From Lepeophtheirus salmonis (taxonomy: Eukaryota > Arthropoda > Copepoda > Siphonostomatoida > Caligidae), in the NCBI RefSeq assembly GCF_016086655.4, contig NC_052133.2:47546383-47610382 (forward strand): 64,000 bases of DNA, given 5' to 3'. Shown one piece after another: positions 1-10,887 of this stretch (positions within the stretch are counted from its first letter, which is position 1; every line of letters starts with the position of its first letter). The position numbers and the translations under genes were made by a program. Below the pieces are notes generated by a model. The model had not been told where the DNA came from. It saw nothing but the letters and a program-made list of their open reading frames with translations, and made no database searches.

Positions 1-170
1 CTTAGCCTGAACAGGTTCAAAAGAAAAAAAAAATCAAAAATCAGGCAATATTTCAGCCTCCTAGGTTCAACGATGTGGGTACCCTTAAAGGACACACACA
101 AAATCTATTATATACAGATTATATGAATGGATAACAAAATGCACATTTAAATAATCAGATATGTATAATT
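1..170 (+). repeat. Dispersed repeat Z, copy 1
   Basis: This stretch contains a 'CAGCCTCCTAGG...GGTACCC..AAAGGACACACACA' block that recurs around 15483-15560 and, reversed, at 49195-49365. The shared part is a GC-richer stretch followed by an A/T tail. This could be the 3' end of a LINE or another dispersed element; no coding signal supports a class. Confidence 0.4.
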
Positions 171-242
171 TTTTTAGCCAATATTTGTTCATAGTGTAGG
201 GTATCCGTCTGAAAGTCCTCTTAAGACTCTTATGATTTTTAT

Positions 243-281
243 CAGACAGAACTAATTTGTTCTTTAAAGAAGTTCTGTCTG
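243..281. repeat. 11-bp perfect inverted repeat (hairpin)
   Basis: The arms CAGACAGAACT (243-253) and AGTTCTGTCTG (271-281) are perfect reverse complements with a 17-base loop. No element boundary or gene explains it. Confidence 0.5.
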
Positions 282-1019
282 GTACGATCTCAAAGAAAAG
301 TTTGTTATAGATCGGTGCCATAGAAAAATTCGATCTGGATTGGTCTGGAGCAATTCTATAGATGACTTTTTTACTTCTTTATTTGGTTTCTATATTATTC
401 AAAAATTATATGAATAAATAAACTGGAGTATTTGCACAACAAGTACATCAATAAACATTTAGTTTATACTTGTTGCTAGGGGGTAGAATTTAGTCTAACA
501 TTCTAAAAATAAACATTAAAAAAAAACCAGTAAACAAGCAAATTAACAATCACGATAAATATTTGTTAAAATTTCTTAAAACCTTTTTTAAAAAAAAATC
601 CCTTCAGACCGAATCGAAAAACAATTCGATCTTGTACCGAGTCTCAACACTAATATCTAACCATGACTTCTTCCCATGAATATTTAACCAACTGTAAAAT
701 AGCCTACTTTTCAGATTTATAGCAATGTAACGTATTCATTTGATTAATCTGAGCTCCTCGTTAAAGTAATAACGTGGCAAAAATCAAAATAGTATACTAA
801 ATATATCTACAAATATTGTAGATGAGAATCAGATATTATTATATTTTGTTAGGAAAAACTATCAGAGGAAGTGATACATTAATTAATGCCATATATTTAC
901 GTTAACAAAATATGTACGTTGTTAATAGGGAAGATAGCTTTGTGATTATGCTGATTCTTGATCAAAATAACACTTGCAAATCAAAATAACGACAAAACTA
1001 TGTAGGATTATATATATAT

Positions 1020-1270
1020 ATTTTTTTTTTGGGATGAGGGCCTTGATTATTGGATTTTTTGGAAAAAAATTTCAAAGATTAAATTTTTCGTAAAAAAATT
1101 CAAAAATCCACATGTATTTGCAAAAACTTTCAAAAACCCAAATTTAATTATAAAAAAATTTAGTTTTTTGGAAAAACATTTCAAATTTTAAATTTTCTAC
1201 TAAAAGCACAAATTCCTTTTTTAAAGGGGGCTACATCCCCTCCAGCCAACCCTGCAGACACCCCTGGATA
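1020..1270 (+). repeat. Dispersed repeat Y, copy 1
   Basis: An A/T tail of TTTTTGGAAAA-type repeats runs into a GC-rich head near 1225-1262 (GGGGGCTACATCCCCTCC, then CCCTGCAGACACCCC). The same head plus tail occurs at 20612, 29738, 34212, 42722, 47130 and 48255. The terminal AGGGGYGTCC-like string resembles a hAT-type end, which is only a suggestion. Confidence 0.5.
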
Positions 1271-1551
1271 GGGGCAGGGAGGAAAGAGATCTCTAATGAA
1301 TCGATCAGTATTACTCGAATAAGTTACCACGTAGGATTAGACACTCATTGGTGTTTCTACTGTATATTTATAGTAAATTTTAATCAAATCATACTTCCTT
1401 AATTTGAATTAAACGATTTTTAGATGTTTTAGATTGCTACATGAATATATTTTATTTTCTGAAGCTTTTCTCATTATTCATTTATTCATGAGGGAGAACA
1501 TATACACATTAAACTATAAAGTGTAAGCTATAAGTGTTGTGTAAGCCCTTA

Positions 1552-1745
1552 ACACAGCAGTCCAATCCAGTTCACTCTCAGTCCGGTCCTATTCAATCCT
1601 ACATATTATTCCTATAAACTTATATAGTTCGGTCCTTAATGAGGCCACTCATCTTTATTTCTTCTTGATTAAATCAGTTCTATTACTGATAAGTCAAAGG
1701 ACCGACAATCTTAAGGACCAGCTCCAAGGACTGATAGAACAGGTC
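1552..1745 (+). repeat. MITE family W, copy 1 (eroded)
   Basis: It contains 'CAGTCCGGTCC' and 'AAGGACCGACAATCTTAAGG', matching the better preserved copy at 52870-53224, which has terminal inverted repeats. The left end here is eroded. It is non-coding. Confidence 0.5.
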
Positions 1746-2490
1746 GTGAGAATGTACTGGGACGAGTAAATAAGAACGACACCACACTACCGATAGATGG
1801 TATCATTTTGATTTATGTTTATGTCTCTAAAGATTATCAGAATTAAATTTACATCCGGAATTCTCATAAAAACTACATAATAGAATTCCATGATTCGTAA
1901 AATAAATGAAAGATATCAATACTAGATCCAAATAAAATGATATCATCAATCATAATTGCTATTAAAACAGCTGATGTTATAAATATATATATCATGAGGT
2001 AAAATACAAATTACAAGTTGTACACAATTTATTTATAGTGGGTACACGTTACAGCCTGCAATAAATTCCAATGAATACACAGCACATATTATAATTGAAG
2101 TATGGGCAAACTTCCTCCAATGATTATTCACAACTTTTATATTGTGTTGGAACACGCAACTCTTTTTTATCCTTTCTTCTTTTTACCAACTTGAGGCTAT
2201 TTTTCCAGTAGTGAATTAGTTATAAAATGAAAGAGGGAATTCAATTAAAACATTTTGTAATGAACACGTGTTGCCAATAACGCCCTTTGAGTCAAGTCAA
2301 CCCTTTTTTATTCTTCATATTGATGATTTTAAACTATACTCAATAAGTTTCTGTAACACAAGAGTCCTTGGGGTCATTTTGGGGTTAATTTGATTATCAT
2401 ACGACTTAAAATAAAGGTCAAATTAAAAATAAGTAAGGCCGCAAAATCCATTTTTGCTTTCAAGATTCAAAATATACAAATGCTTTAATA
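1746..2490. other. A/T-rich stretch, nothing recognised
   Basis: No coding-like frame, repeat match or inverted repeat was found between the W copy and the mini-mariner. Confidence 0.4.
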
Positions 2491-3012
2491 GATTTGGGAA
2501 AAAGTAATTTTGCCTTTTTGCTTTATTTGAATCTTTTTAAGAAGTGTTACAATACTCCGATTGTGACTAATGATGCCTTTATTCTGTTTGGTAGCTTCTT
2601 GCCAACGAGAATTCAACTTCATAATGTCCTTCTCGTAAAACCCCTGTCCTTATTGTAGAGAAGAATAGGTGGTAGTCACTCGGTGCCATGTCTGAACTGT
2701 AGGGTTTATGTTTAAGAACATCCCAACCGAGCTTCCGGAGCTTTTTTCCCCTCATCAAGGATCTATGCGGCCTGACGATGTATTGATAAAACACGATTCC
2801 TCCACTATTCACCAATGTTGGCTGCTTCTGTTATATCGCCAGCTTAAAAATGTAAAATATGGGGAGTTCTTCCTCTCAGATCTTCATACTCCCCGCACGA
2901 TAATTCACGACTGTACTGCCAAGCGCAATAATCTCCAAAAAACGTTTGTAGTATATGGCACACTTAGTAAAATATAAAGGGCGGGAAATACAAAATTACT
3001 TTTTTCCCAAAC
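2491..3012 (-). mobile_element. Internally deleted mariner ('mini-mariner', 522 bp)
   Basis: The ends are inverted repeats: GATTTGGGAAAAAGTAATTT at 2491 pairs with a right end whose complement reads GTTTGGGAAAAAAGTAATTT. Both ends are flanked by TA (2489-2490 and 3013-3014), the usual mariner target duplication. Inside, on the minus strand at about 2575-2815, is the C-terminal part of a mariner transposase: RPHRSLM, then PYSSDMAPSDYHLF, which holds the third catalytic Asp of DD34D mariners. The reading shifts frame after it. The N-terminal DNA-binding region and the first catalytic Asp are missing, because the 5' untranslated part (2840-2930, similar to 5917-6016) is joined straight to the C-terminal part. 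It is a dead, non-autonomous copy. Confidence 0.75.
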
Positions 3013-3844
3013 TATTAATTTATTTATCTTCTCACTCACAAGAGTGTAGCAATTAGAGTCTGATTTCTGGCGACAAGACAAGTCCCCAGCTTGTCAATTT
3101 CTAATGTGAACCTTTCATTTTGTTCTACTTATTTAATGTAAAACTCCAATTTACTTAATAACAGATTTTGGGAACTCAATTTTTTTACATTCAATTAGAT
3201 CGATATCATTAAATACATATATATTCAAAACATTGACAAAAGTTAGAGTGATAGTGAGTCCGATAGCTCGTTTAAGTGGTTTAAAGTGTTTAGTATTTAG
3301 GTGTTTACATTGGTCTACTTTAAGTCTGGATAGGATGTGATATCTATAATTATAAAGCAAAGTTTGGCTGTCTGTATTTTGATATATCTGTTTGTTTATC
3401 TGATGAGAACTCATTTTTGACAACAAACGTGTGTAAAGCTTATATTAACCCTCCCTTAGTTCACATCTTTTTTATAACGCTGTTAGTAAACTGGGGAAAA
3501 AATAAACCCCAAAAATAAAAAGGTTTTTTATTTGAATGGTTATAGTAATTACATCATTTAAAAAAAAATACAAATCAATTAAAATACATGAAAATAAGAC
3601 ATCCAGAAAAATGTACCCTTAGTTTTAAATAATATTAAAGATATGAGTTTAATGTTTCAGTAAGCTATAATTTCTTATTTCTATAGTAAAAAAAATTATT
3701 TTGACCCAAAAGTTTATATGAAATATTTGTTATTTTATGCAGATTTTTAGGATTAATATTAGTACCCATCACTTTTTTATGAGGCTGCGTGTATTATATA
3801 AAATAATAGCAACAATATCATAGGTTTGTGGCAACTGTTGTAAG
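3013..3844. other. A/T-rich stretch, nothing recognised
   Basis: A 91-codon open frame on the minus strand (3151-3426) has no recognisable motif and is of chance length for such DNA. Confidence 0.4.
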
Positions 3845-4066
3845 CTTTAGTCCCACCGACGACCTATATAATAACTGGATACTAAAAAAAGCAAAGAGAA
3901 GGAGAGTCAACCGTCAGTTGATATTTCATGTTATATCTATGTAATGAAAAAAATCCAAGTAGTAGGAGTATTTATGTAGTAGTCAACAGCTGAACAACAA
4001 GTTGCTCCTTTTATTCAATAGGCTGTGCATCCAGTTATTATATAGGTCGGTGCTCAGTCCTAAAGA
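3845..4066. mobile_element. Small inverted-repeat element (MITE), about 222 bp
   Basis: The left arm (3845-3880) starts CTTTAG and continues CACCGAC..CTATATAATAACTGGAT. The right arm (4029-4066) is its near-perfect reverse complement. There is no coding content. The structure is that of a non-autonomous DNA transposon, class unknown. Confidence 0.55.
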
Positions 4067-4384
4067 AGAATCCATAATATCAAAAGGAAAAACAAAGGAA
4101 CGAATTTTAAGCAAAATATTTAATTAAATTAACGAAACCTCGTTTAAAATAGCTAAATACACAAATTAGTTATAAACAAGGCATCGTCAACGTACATAAA
4201 GAATGGTATGTAATCTGAATTAAAGTTGTAGGATCATTCTAAAAATTATTGGTGATAAAATTTTGTAAATTGAAAGGAATAAATGGTTTTGAAATATCTC
4301 GGGGTGTATAATATCCCAGTTCATTAACGGACGGTTAAAAAAGAGCAGAAAAAGGAAATATATTATAATATTTAAAATAATGAA

Positions 4385-4590
4385 AGTGATGAACTGATTA
4401 AGTATAATTAAGCATTATAGTATTACAATTACTCAACTTGAACTAGGAATTGTCTTTGAAGTCCATATACATACATGATGTAACTATATTTTCATATCTA
4501 GGAACGACTGAAATGCAAACCTAAGTGCATTTAGCTCAAAAGAATAATTTATCCCGAGTGGGTCGTCCATTGAGCTACGTCACTCATAAA
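4385..4590 (-). repeat. tRNA-derived SINE-like repeat, copy 1
   Basis: Read on the minus strand, 4567-4577 is TAGCTCAATGG, a good polymerase III box A, and the sequence runs to a tRNA-like 3' end (GTCGTTCC) near 4500. The part at 4388-4455 (GATGAACTGATTAAGTATAA and on) recurs at 18257-18320. A related copy with better tRNA-like folding lies at 51652-51737. The loops do not fit a functional tRNA, so this is read as a SINE head with tail. Confidence 0.5.
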
Positions 4591-5289
4591 AATTTAATAG
4601 CTTTGGCCCCCAAAAATATACTTTTCATATTAGTACCTATTGTCTAATAAAAGACGTGCGACAGAAGCGCCCTCGAGCAGTCAAAGTATGAAATGTCTAC
4701 GATTCAATCAAATGTTGATTAAATTTTTAACATTTATTTTTATGTAGTTTTACGGCTTTTTGATTTGGATTGATTACAGTTTTTTCTAGGTTTTATGGTC
4801 ATAAAATAGATCCAAAGAGAGTATTTATTATGTCTATAAAAATAAATATCGACATAATATCTACAAAGTAGAGACAAACACAACAGAGGCACAGGTGTTA
4901 TTGATGGCATATAATATATATATATATATACACTACACATTTAACCAAATCATTTCACTAGTGAAAATAAATCTTTCTTTTATATTTAATACATGTGTTT
5001 GCTAAACAAAATAGGAACTTGTCAACTCAGTTTATATTTTTTAATTTAATTTTATGCATTTAAATACAGACAGTATTACCTCAAATTGTGAGGCACTTTC
5101 CTTTGGTGGTAAGTGCATCATTTTTTTCAGTGAAACTATGTCTATGATTGATAATACTTTTCAACTGCTTCAACGCTCTATTACTCATCCTATGAGTTTT
5201 TTAAGACTTTATAGACGTGTTGTCCATGAAATAGCAGTCAACTTATTTTACTTTTTGAAAATACGAGTACTTTTATGATTATTCAATAT
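4591..5289. other. A/T-rich stretch with a TA microsatellite
   Basis: A TA repeat lies near 4912-4930. A 74-codon frame (5054-5278, plus) has a GGTAAGTG donor-like site inside it but no recognisable domain. Confidence 0.35.
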
Positions 5290-6016
5290 TTTAGGTCCAG
5301 GGAATAGTAATTTCGTATGTTTTCCTTTATTTAAATGCTGCATAAGAAGTATAACAATCATCCAATTTAAGCCAAGTATTCCCTGTTCAGTTTGATAACT
5401 TGTTGCTAACGAGAATCCAACTTCATAATGTCCGTATCGTAGAAAAAAAATGGGAAACCCATTTTCATAGGCCTCTATTGAGGCCAAATTTGTACTCCCA
5501 AGCGCGTTGGCCATAGACGGGAACATGTAGTAGTCACTTGGTGCCAGGTCTACATTGTAGGGTGGATACTTAAAAACTTTCCATCCGAGCTTCTGTCGCG
5601 TCATCAAAGATGTGTCGCGCCCTGGTGTTGCATTGATGAAATACGATTCCTCTCCTATTCGAGTTCCTTTTTATATCCATTCTTCTGCAAATGGTTCAAA
5701 ACGGTTTTATGATCAATTTTTAGGTCCTGGGCGATGCTTACATGAGGGTCTCTCTTCATATTTTCCTTGTTTTATCGCCATTTTCGACGACTGGCCTGAC
5801 AGTGCGTGGCGATTCATTCCACTCCACTACACCAATTGTGCAACACAAACCAAAAGAATATCGGCCCCGTATAGATACATTTTAAATATTATATGTTGCT
5901 TACGATGCGTTTTTAGCTTTCAAGTAATAAAAATGTAAAATATGGCGAAAATGGAGGTCAATGAGACCTCCATACTCAACGCATGATAATTCATGACCAA
6001 ACCGACCAAGCACAAT
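5290..6016 (-). pseudogene. Mariner transposase remnant with catalytic core deleted
   Basis: On the minus strand the N-terminal helix-turn-helix region is visible at about 5670-5850 (GRPVVEN-like, then DPHVSIAQDLKIDHKTVLNH across frame changes). It is followed directly by the C-terminal region at about 5290-5620 (LMTRQKLGWKVFKYPPY, DLAPSDYYMF, then a broken FFYDTDIMKL). Roughly 180 residues with the first catalytic Asp, normally between these parts, are missing. The left terminal repeat can be recognised near 5292 by comparison with 2491. The right end is lost where homology stops at 6016. It belongs to the same family as 2491-3012 but carries a smaller deletion. Confidence 0.7.
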
Positions 6017-6017
6017 A

Positions 6018-6230
6018 ATGAGGTCCGATCTGAATCCTTTGGATTACACTATCTGGTGGTCAGTCGAAACCAAGCCCTGCAGATCACGCCACAGCAATGG
6101 CATTGACCTGAATTCCTCTATGGAGAAGGGGTGGTCACTCAGGAGAAGGTACTATATTGCCAGAGTGTGCTCCACTTTCCACTTGAAGGCCGTCATTGAG
6201 AGCAAGAGTGGTCAAATTCATAGATAATAT
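6018..6230 (+). pseudogene. DD37D-type transposase C-terminal remnant
   Basis: This frame (about 69 codons) starts inside a transposase at SDLNPLDYTIWWSVE, the region of the third catalytic Asp in DD37D Tc1/mariner relatives. It ends with the usual C-terminal pattern IARVCSTFHLKAVIESKSG before a stop. Everything upstream of the third Asp is missing; it abuts the end of the minus-strand mariner remnant. A short 3' flank with an AATAAA-like signal follows (about 6246). Confidence 0.65.
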
Positions 6231-6369
6231 CTGTCATTGTGTGCTGAATAAATGTTTCTAATTAATGTCTACGTCTGACTTAATTGAGACTCTGGTGAGC
6301 AAAAGTTTGCCCACGTTGATTAGTGGCACATCCATTTCGCACGACCCGGTATATATATGAAACATGCTA

Positions 6370-6401
6370 ACATTTATCATCCAAATTTGGATGATAAATG
6401 T
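6370..6401. repeat. 32-bp perfect palindrome
   Basis: ACATTTATCATCCAAA is followed without spacer by its exact reverse complement. A further GCT/AGC match outside it has a one-base bulge. No gene is next to it. Confidence 0.85.
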
Positions 6402-7034
6402 AGCAGACATTCTTCTAAAATACACCTCAAACTGCTAGTCCTGGTGGTAATGGTTAGGCCTAGAGGATGGTCATATGTAGATAGTCCAGAAGCCAGCCTT
6501 ATTGATGCTGCATAAGTTTTGTTTACTGTATGAATCTGTAATGGACTTCTAACGGTCTCTGCAGCTTTTACAGTACCGATACAGGAGATTGCACACGTGT
6601 TGCCTTTTTGGTTGTTACTCCCACATTTTTACGCATTGATTCTTTGGATATAGTCAAAACTTGTTTATTTATGCTTTGGTTGTCGTTTGGTTGCGTAATG
6701 AAGCCTGATAATTAAAAAAAAAACACTGGATATAACCGTAATTAAATGCTACTGCAAGTTATGGTTATTATCTATTTTTGTAAATGTGGACATTTGAGTT
6801 TTATAGTGAGGCACGTGATACTTGTATTTTTTTATAAAAATAGTGAATAAACACTAAATGCTTCATAATATTTTGGATACGTTTTTAACACTATCCTTGG
6901 TATTATATTTTATCCCTTCTTCCTTTCTATTAGTAGAATATTAATGAAATGAAAGAGGAAATTCAACAAGACAATTGTGTAATGAACAGTGCTGTATTAA
7001 ATATGTTCTCCCAGATTGCAAAAAATAAAATAGA
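6402..7034. other. A/T-rich stretch, nothing recognised
   Basis: No coding or repeat signal was identified between the palindrome and repeat X. Confidence 0.35.
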
Positions 7035-7295
7035 CCGAAAATGAATCTCGACAATTTGAAGAATGTTTAGGAGGAGTACAGCTTAGCAGTCATGACGTTA
7101 TATTAGATCAGCTGCAAACAGTCGTGAGAGGATGGAAACAAACATATACGTGACTCCTTATATTGCAAAGACATTAAGGCTAGAATAGACTAGATGTCGA
7201 TTATCAATTCTACTCAGAGTCCGAGAAGGGCTTACACCGATAACTCACAAACAAAGCTGCGTTATAACCCTCCGTCTTTCAGTATCAAATTTATT
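7035..7295 (+). repeat. Dispersed repeat X, copy 1
   Basis: It contains GACAATTTGAAGAATGTTT, then a CAGCTGCAA block and an AATTCTACTCAGAGTC block. The same order occurs at 20095, 25640 and 44760 (plus) and 29325, 33210, 46000 and 60820 (minus). No reading frame is conserved. Confidence 0.55.
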
Positions 7296-7320
7296 ACCTT
7301 ATATACTTGATACTTTAAAC

Positions 7321-7363
7321 AATAAGATTGATTTGCATTTTGGGCTCTTATTTGCATTTTTTT
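7321..7363 (+). repeat. Dispersed repeat V, copy 1
   Basis: A 43-base block (AATAAGATTGATTTGCATTT and on) matches 17361-17403 at about 40 of 43 positions. In both places it is followed by T-rich, TTTGCATTTT-like sequence. Confidence 0.5.
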
Positions 7364-7767
7364 GAATATTCAGTGTTTCAATACAATCAAAAATGATTAA
7401 ATTCCCAAAGTTGGCTAATTTGGCAAGTAGCAATTACCAAGCCTTTTCCTTCTGTGTCTTCCACTCATGCTTCTATTAATTAAACTACGTCTTCCATTTT
7501 GATTGAGGCTCAAAGTGAAAATACTTAATAGTCTTATTGGAAATGTCAAATAACATAGCTTACTTCAAAGCCAAAGATATCCTCACCTACATCTATGCAT
7601 TTATTTTATTCATTCAAAAAGAGTGCCTCTAATTGATGATTGTAACGTAGGTACATTATATACTTGGAAGTTTGATAATAATTGATTTCATGGAGTTATA
7701 TTTCACAAAAAAATATATATAATATTTCATGCATTGAATCTTCTAGGTATCCGTATAATATGTAGGG

Positions 7768-8260
7768 GAGACCAGGGTAAGTTGGGAAACTATTTTTTTA
7801 CGTAAAAATTTAATAACATTTGGTTTTTTTATTTAATAACAGTTATCACAAGGAAATAAAATACATATGAAAAGAATTGTCATATTTTTTTTCGATTTGT
7901 GTGACCCATAATAAACATAAATAAAGTCTAAAACTAAATACATATAGGTTAATGAGACTTTTAAATTTGTTCTACTTTGACAAGTGCCTTAATATTGAGT
8001 GTTGAAATGGCGCAGTGCAAATCGGATTCAAGGTCAATGAGGCAGTTTGCCATTTGATTTTGATCTCAACCATGCTCTAAAATGCCGACTTGCAGAGGTA
8101 CGTGGAGGGAAATGTAACCAGAAGTGTGTACAGTGAACTCCATCATTGAATGGCGTCTTTGAAGTCCAGAAGATAGTGGTGAAACTCATCGAACAGACTG
8201 TTGAGGTAGATGATGGCTTCGTTCTTGTGAACTTCGCTGACGTCACCAGCAGTCTCTCTG
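7768..8260 (-). pseudogene. hAT transposase C-terminal (dimerisation) remnant
   Basis: On the minus strand, and only by changing frame twice, the region 8245 to 7970 reads like the C-terminal dimerisation part of a hAT transposase: EVHKNEAIIYLNSLFDEF, then LYTLLVTFPSTYLCKSAF, then NCLIDLESDLHCAISTLN. The TFPTTYLCE-like motif and the following hydrophobic 'LDLESDLRCALS' pattern are typical of hAT-derived (ZBED/SCAN-type) proteins. The stretch is GC-richer than its flanks. The zinc finger and catalytic domain were not found nearby. A GGGGAGACCAGGGTAAGTTG string at 7768 may be related to the element end, because GGGGAGAC also occurs at 42523 and 52489. Confidence 0.5.
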
Positions 8261-8728
8261 ATTTGCAAATCCTAACCCTTCACATACAAATATCATCAAA
8301 ACACAGACACACGAAATAAAATAAATATAAGAATATATTTACACTTTGTGAAAAATTACTTAATAAAGGAAGCTCCGTCATCCACCTTTTATACCAAGAA
8401 GAATCACAACAGGAGTGAGTTAGACATATATGTATAAACCAACCTTTGGTCACTTTTACCAAAACATGACTTACATTTCTCATAAATTGTTTGTTATTGT
8501 TATTAAAATTTGGTATTGAATTAGAAAGATTGGTTGAAATTTGTTATATTTTTAAGCAGTGTTTCTTCTGTACCCCCTGATTCCCCACTTGGCAACTCCC
8601 CTAAGTTGCGCCAAGAATTCGCCACCAGTGAAGAATTCCCCACAGATTAAGAAAACCCTGATTTAATACATTCAATTGAACGTTAAATCAGATCAGAGGC
8701 GTCTGGAAGTATTATAGAAAAATTGGTC

Positions 8729-9313
8729 AAAATCATTTTGGCCCATGGACAATTTGCCGAACGTACATTTCGCAGAAGGGACATTTGGCAGAAAAGTGAT
8801 ATTTAATATATTGATATATGTAATTGTATGTTTTAATTTACTTTAAAATAATAGTATAATAAATTGGTATTGTTCATATGCTATATATGACATATTAGGT
8901 AAATAAATGAGAGTTTCTTTGTTGTTGTTTTTGCAGAAAAATGTTTACTTTATTAATTATAGTCATCAATGTTCATTATATAAACACAACACGGTAGTAT
9001 GCGGTTCGAATTTGGTACAAATCTTTACCTTAGTAGTAATTTAAACGAATTAATAAGTAAACAGCAACTCTGATGGAAGAAATGCTAATTACTTTTACGT
9101 TATAATTTAATTATCATTTGATATGATATATTATTCATATTGGAAAGTACTCAGGGATTCACGAACCAGCATAATATCAGGCAAAAACAGGAAGTATTTT
9201 TCTCTAAAGGAACAAAAAGAATTTACTTATATAAATATGTATATAATAAAAATAGTCTTTCGGTCTATTTTTATATTTTTCCTTCGGCAAACTGTCCTTT
9301 GCCAAAAATATTT
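8729..9313. mobile_element. Inverted-repeat element (MITE), about 585 bp
   Basis: The left end (8729-8761, ATTTTGG..ATGGACAATTTGCCGAA) and right end (9283-9313) are reverse complements at about 26 of 32 positions. The left end continues into two further short units of the same 'GGACATTTGGCAGAA' motif. A similar motif lies alone at 52128-52190. The interior is non-coding. Confidence 0.5.
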
Positions 9314-10254
9314 TCCACCACTAGTCCGTTCACGAACCGGAAGAAGTTACTAACACCCCTCCCCCCCCAAAAAAAAAAAAGGGATTTAAAAAAATGTATT
9401 TACAAAAAATCATTAAAGCTCTAGAAGCTCTTTTTAGGAACTTAATGATAGTAAAAATAGTAGAACATGCTCAGATTGCAACTGATAGAGGAACTTTTGT
9501 TCCATAGGCTTCTTTGAATAGTGGGTGAACTTCATTCCTACGAATTTCCAGTAAATCACATCTTTATTATAAGTGTATTTGTTAAAAATAGGGAAACTTG
9601 TGAAAATGGCTTGTGTTCACCCTCACAACTTGGAATTTGATTATAAATTCAGAAAAATAAGCACAAATTTATCCCTCCTGGTTAGGTCTGGAAGTGTCGT
9701 TGATGATTTAAGAGTTTAATAGGCAGTTTGCGTAGTCCAAAATTATAAATAGATAAATTAGAGTGTCTTATTTGACATAAATCAACAACCAAAGTATATT
9801 TGATAAATTTAAATTCTACACTTGGTATCAAAAAATGAGATTTTAGTAATAACAATGAAGAGAAACATCAAAATAAATGGGCGTAATACACAGTACCAAA
9901 AGAGAATATTTATTTTTGGCAACATGTTTGGAACTAAAATACTCATACGATGAGGAAAGGTAGATTGCTAATTTTTTTTTCACTTATAGTACTTTATTAA
10001 ATAAAAATCCTGTAACTTGATTCAAATCGTTAATTTAAAAGAAATAAGATCAAAATTTCAATTTTTTTTTTTTTTTTTTTGACATTTTAAGGATTTTCAA
10101 ATCAAAATGTGTCCATGAAGGACCATTTTTTGGACGTTTTATGGTTATTTTCTTGTTTCGAGGAGAATAAAATGTAAAATATCCTGAGATACCAAATTCT
10201 CAACTTTTTTCATTATGGTACAATCTAATAGACATGCATAAAAACAATACAAGA
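9314..10254. other. A/T-rich stretch, nothing recognised
   Basis: It contains a C-run and A-run at 9360-9380 and a 19-base T run at 10062-10080. No gene or repeat relationship was found. Confidence 0.35.
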
Positions 10255-10370
10255 GTACTTGTACAAATTGACTTCTTTGTACTGAGCGTTACAATATCTC
10301 AAATTTCTCTTCAATGATTGAGTTTTGAGCTCTAATAAAATTATACCAACAGATAGCACTAGAATCCATA
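10255..10370 (+). repeat. Dispersed repeat shared with 61845-61935
   Basis: The block 'ATTGACTTCTTTGTACTGAG' and the following ACAATATCTCAAATTTCTC are nearly the same at 61848-61895. It is probably part of the Helitron-like family that also includes the repeats at 10890, 11405 and 62095. Confidence 0.45.
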
Positions 10371-10887
10371 GTCGAATTGATATAAGTTGTGGAAAAAAAC
10401 AATGTTAAAACTTACTGCATTATTGGAAAAATAGTCTTCATTAAAAAAAAAAAAAAAAAAATCTTACTCGTCAAAATTATTTTATATCAAATATCTCGAA
10501 GAAAAGTTGAAAAAAACTTAATAATATTAGCTGTAATAATCGACATTATATTATTCAATTTGGTAAGTATATTTTGTGTCTAATACTTTTTGATGCTTGA
10601 GAAAAATAGACTCTCGGATGCGTAATTGAAAAATAGACATTTTGAATCTAAAGTTTTAACAAGTTTTATTTCGGAAACTAGGTAAACTACATTCACTAAA
10701 CTTTAATGAGATGTTGGCATATGTGTTGCCATTTCTTATATTTAATGCCTTTTTCCTGCAGTATCTGGCCTCGTCACAAAAAAAAATTATGTGGGTTGGC
10801 ATCTGACGTGTAACCACGTTGATTGTGTTAATATATTTGGAGGGGGGATGTATAAACAGTTTGTAAGTTGATATGAGGAATGATAAA

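Noticed and set aside
5054..5278. A 74-codon plus frame with an internal GGTAAGTG
   Set aside because: No homologous motif, no acceptor or partner exon, and chance length.
8985..9020. A tRNA box B-like GCGGTTCGAATTTGG
   Set aside because: No box A, acceptor stem or cloverleaf could be built around it.
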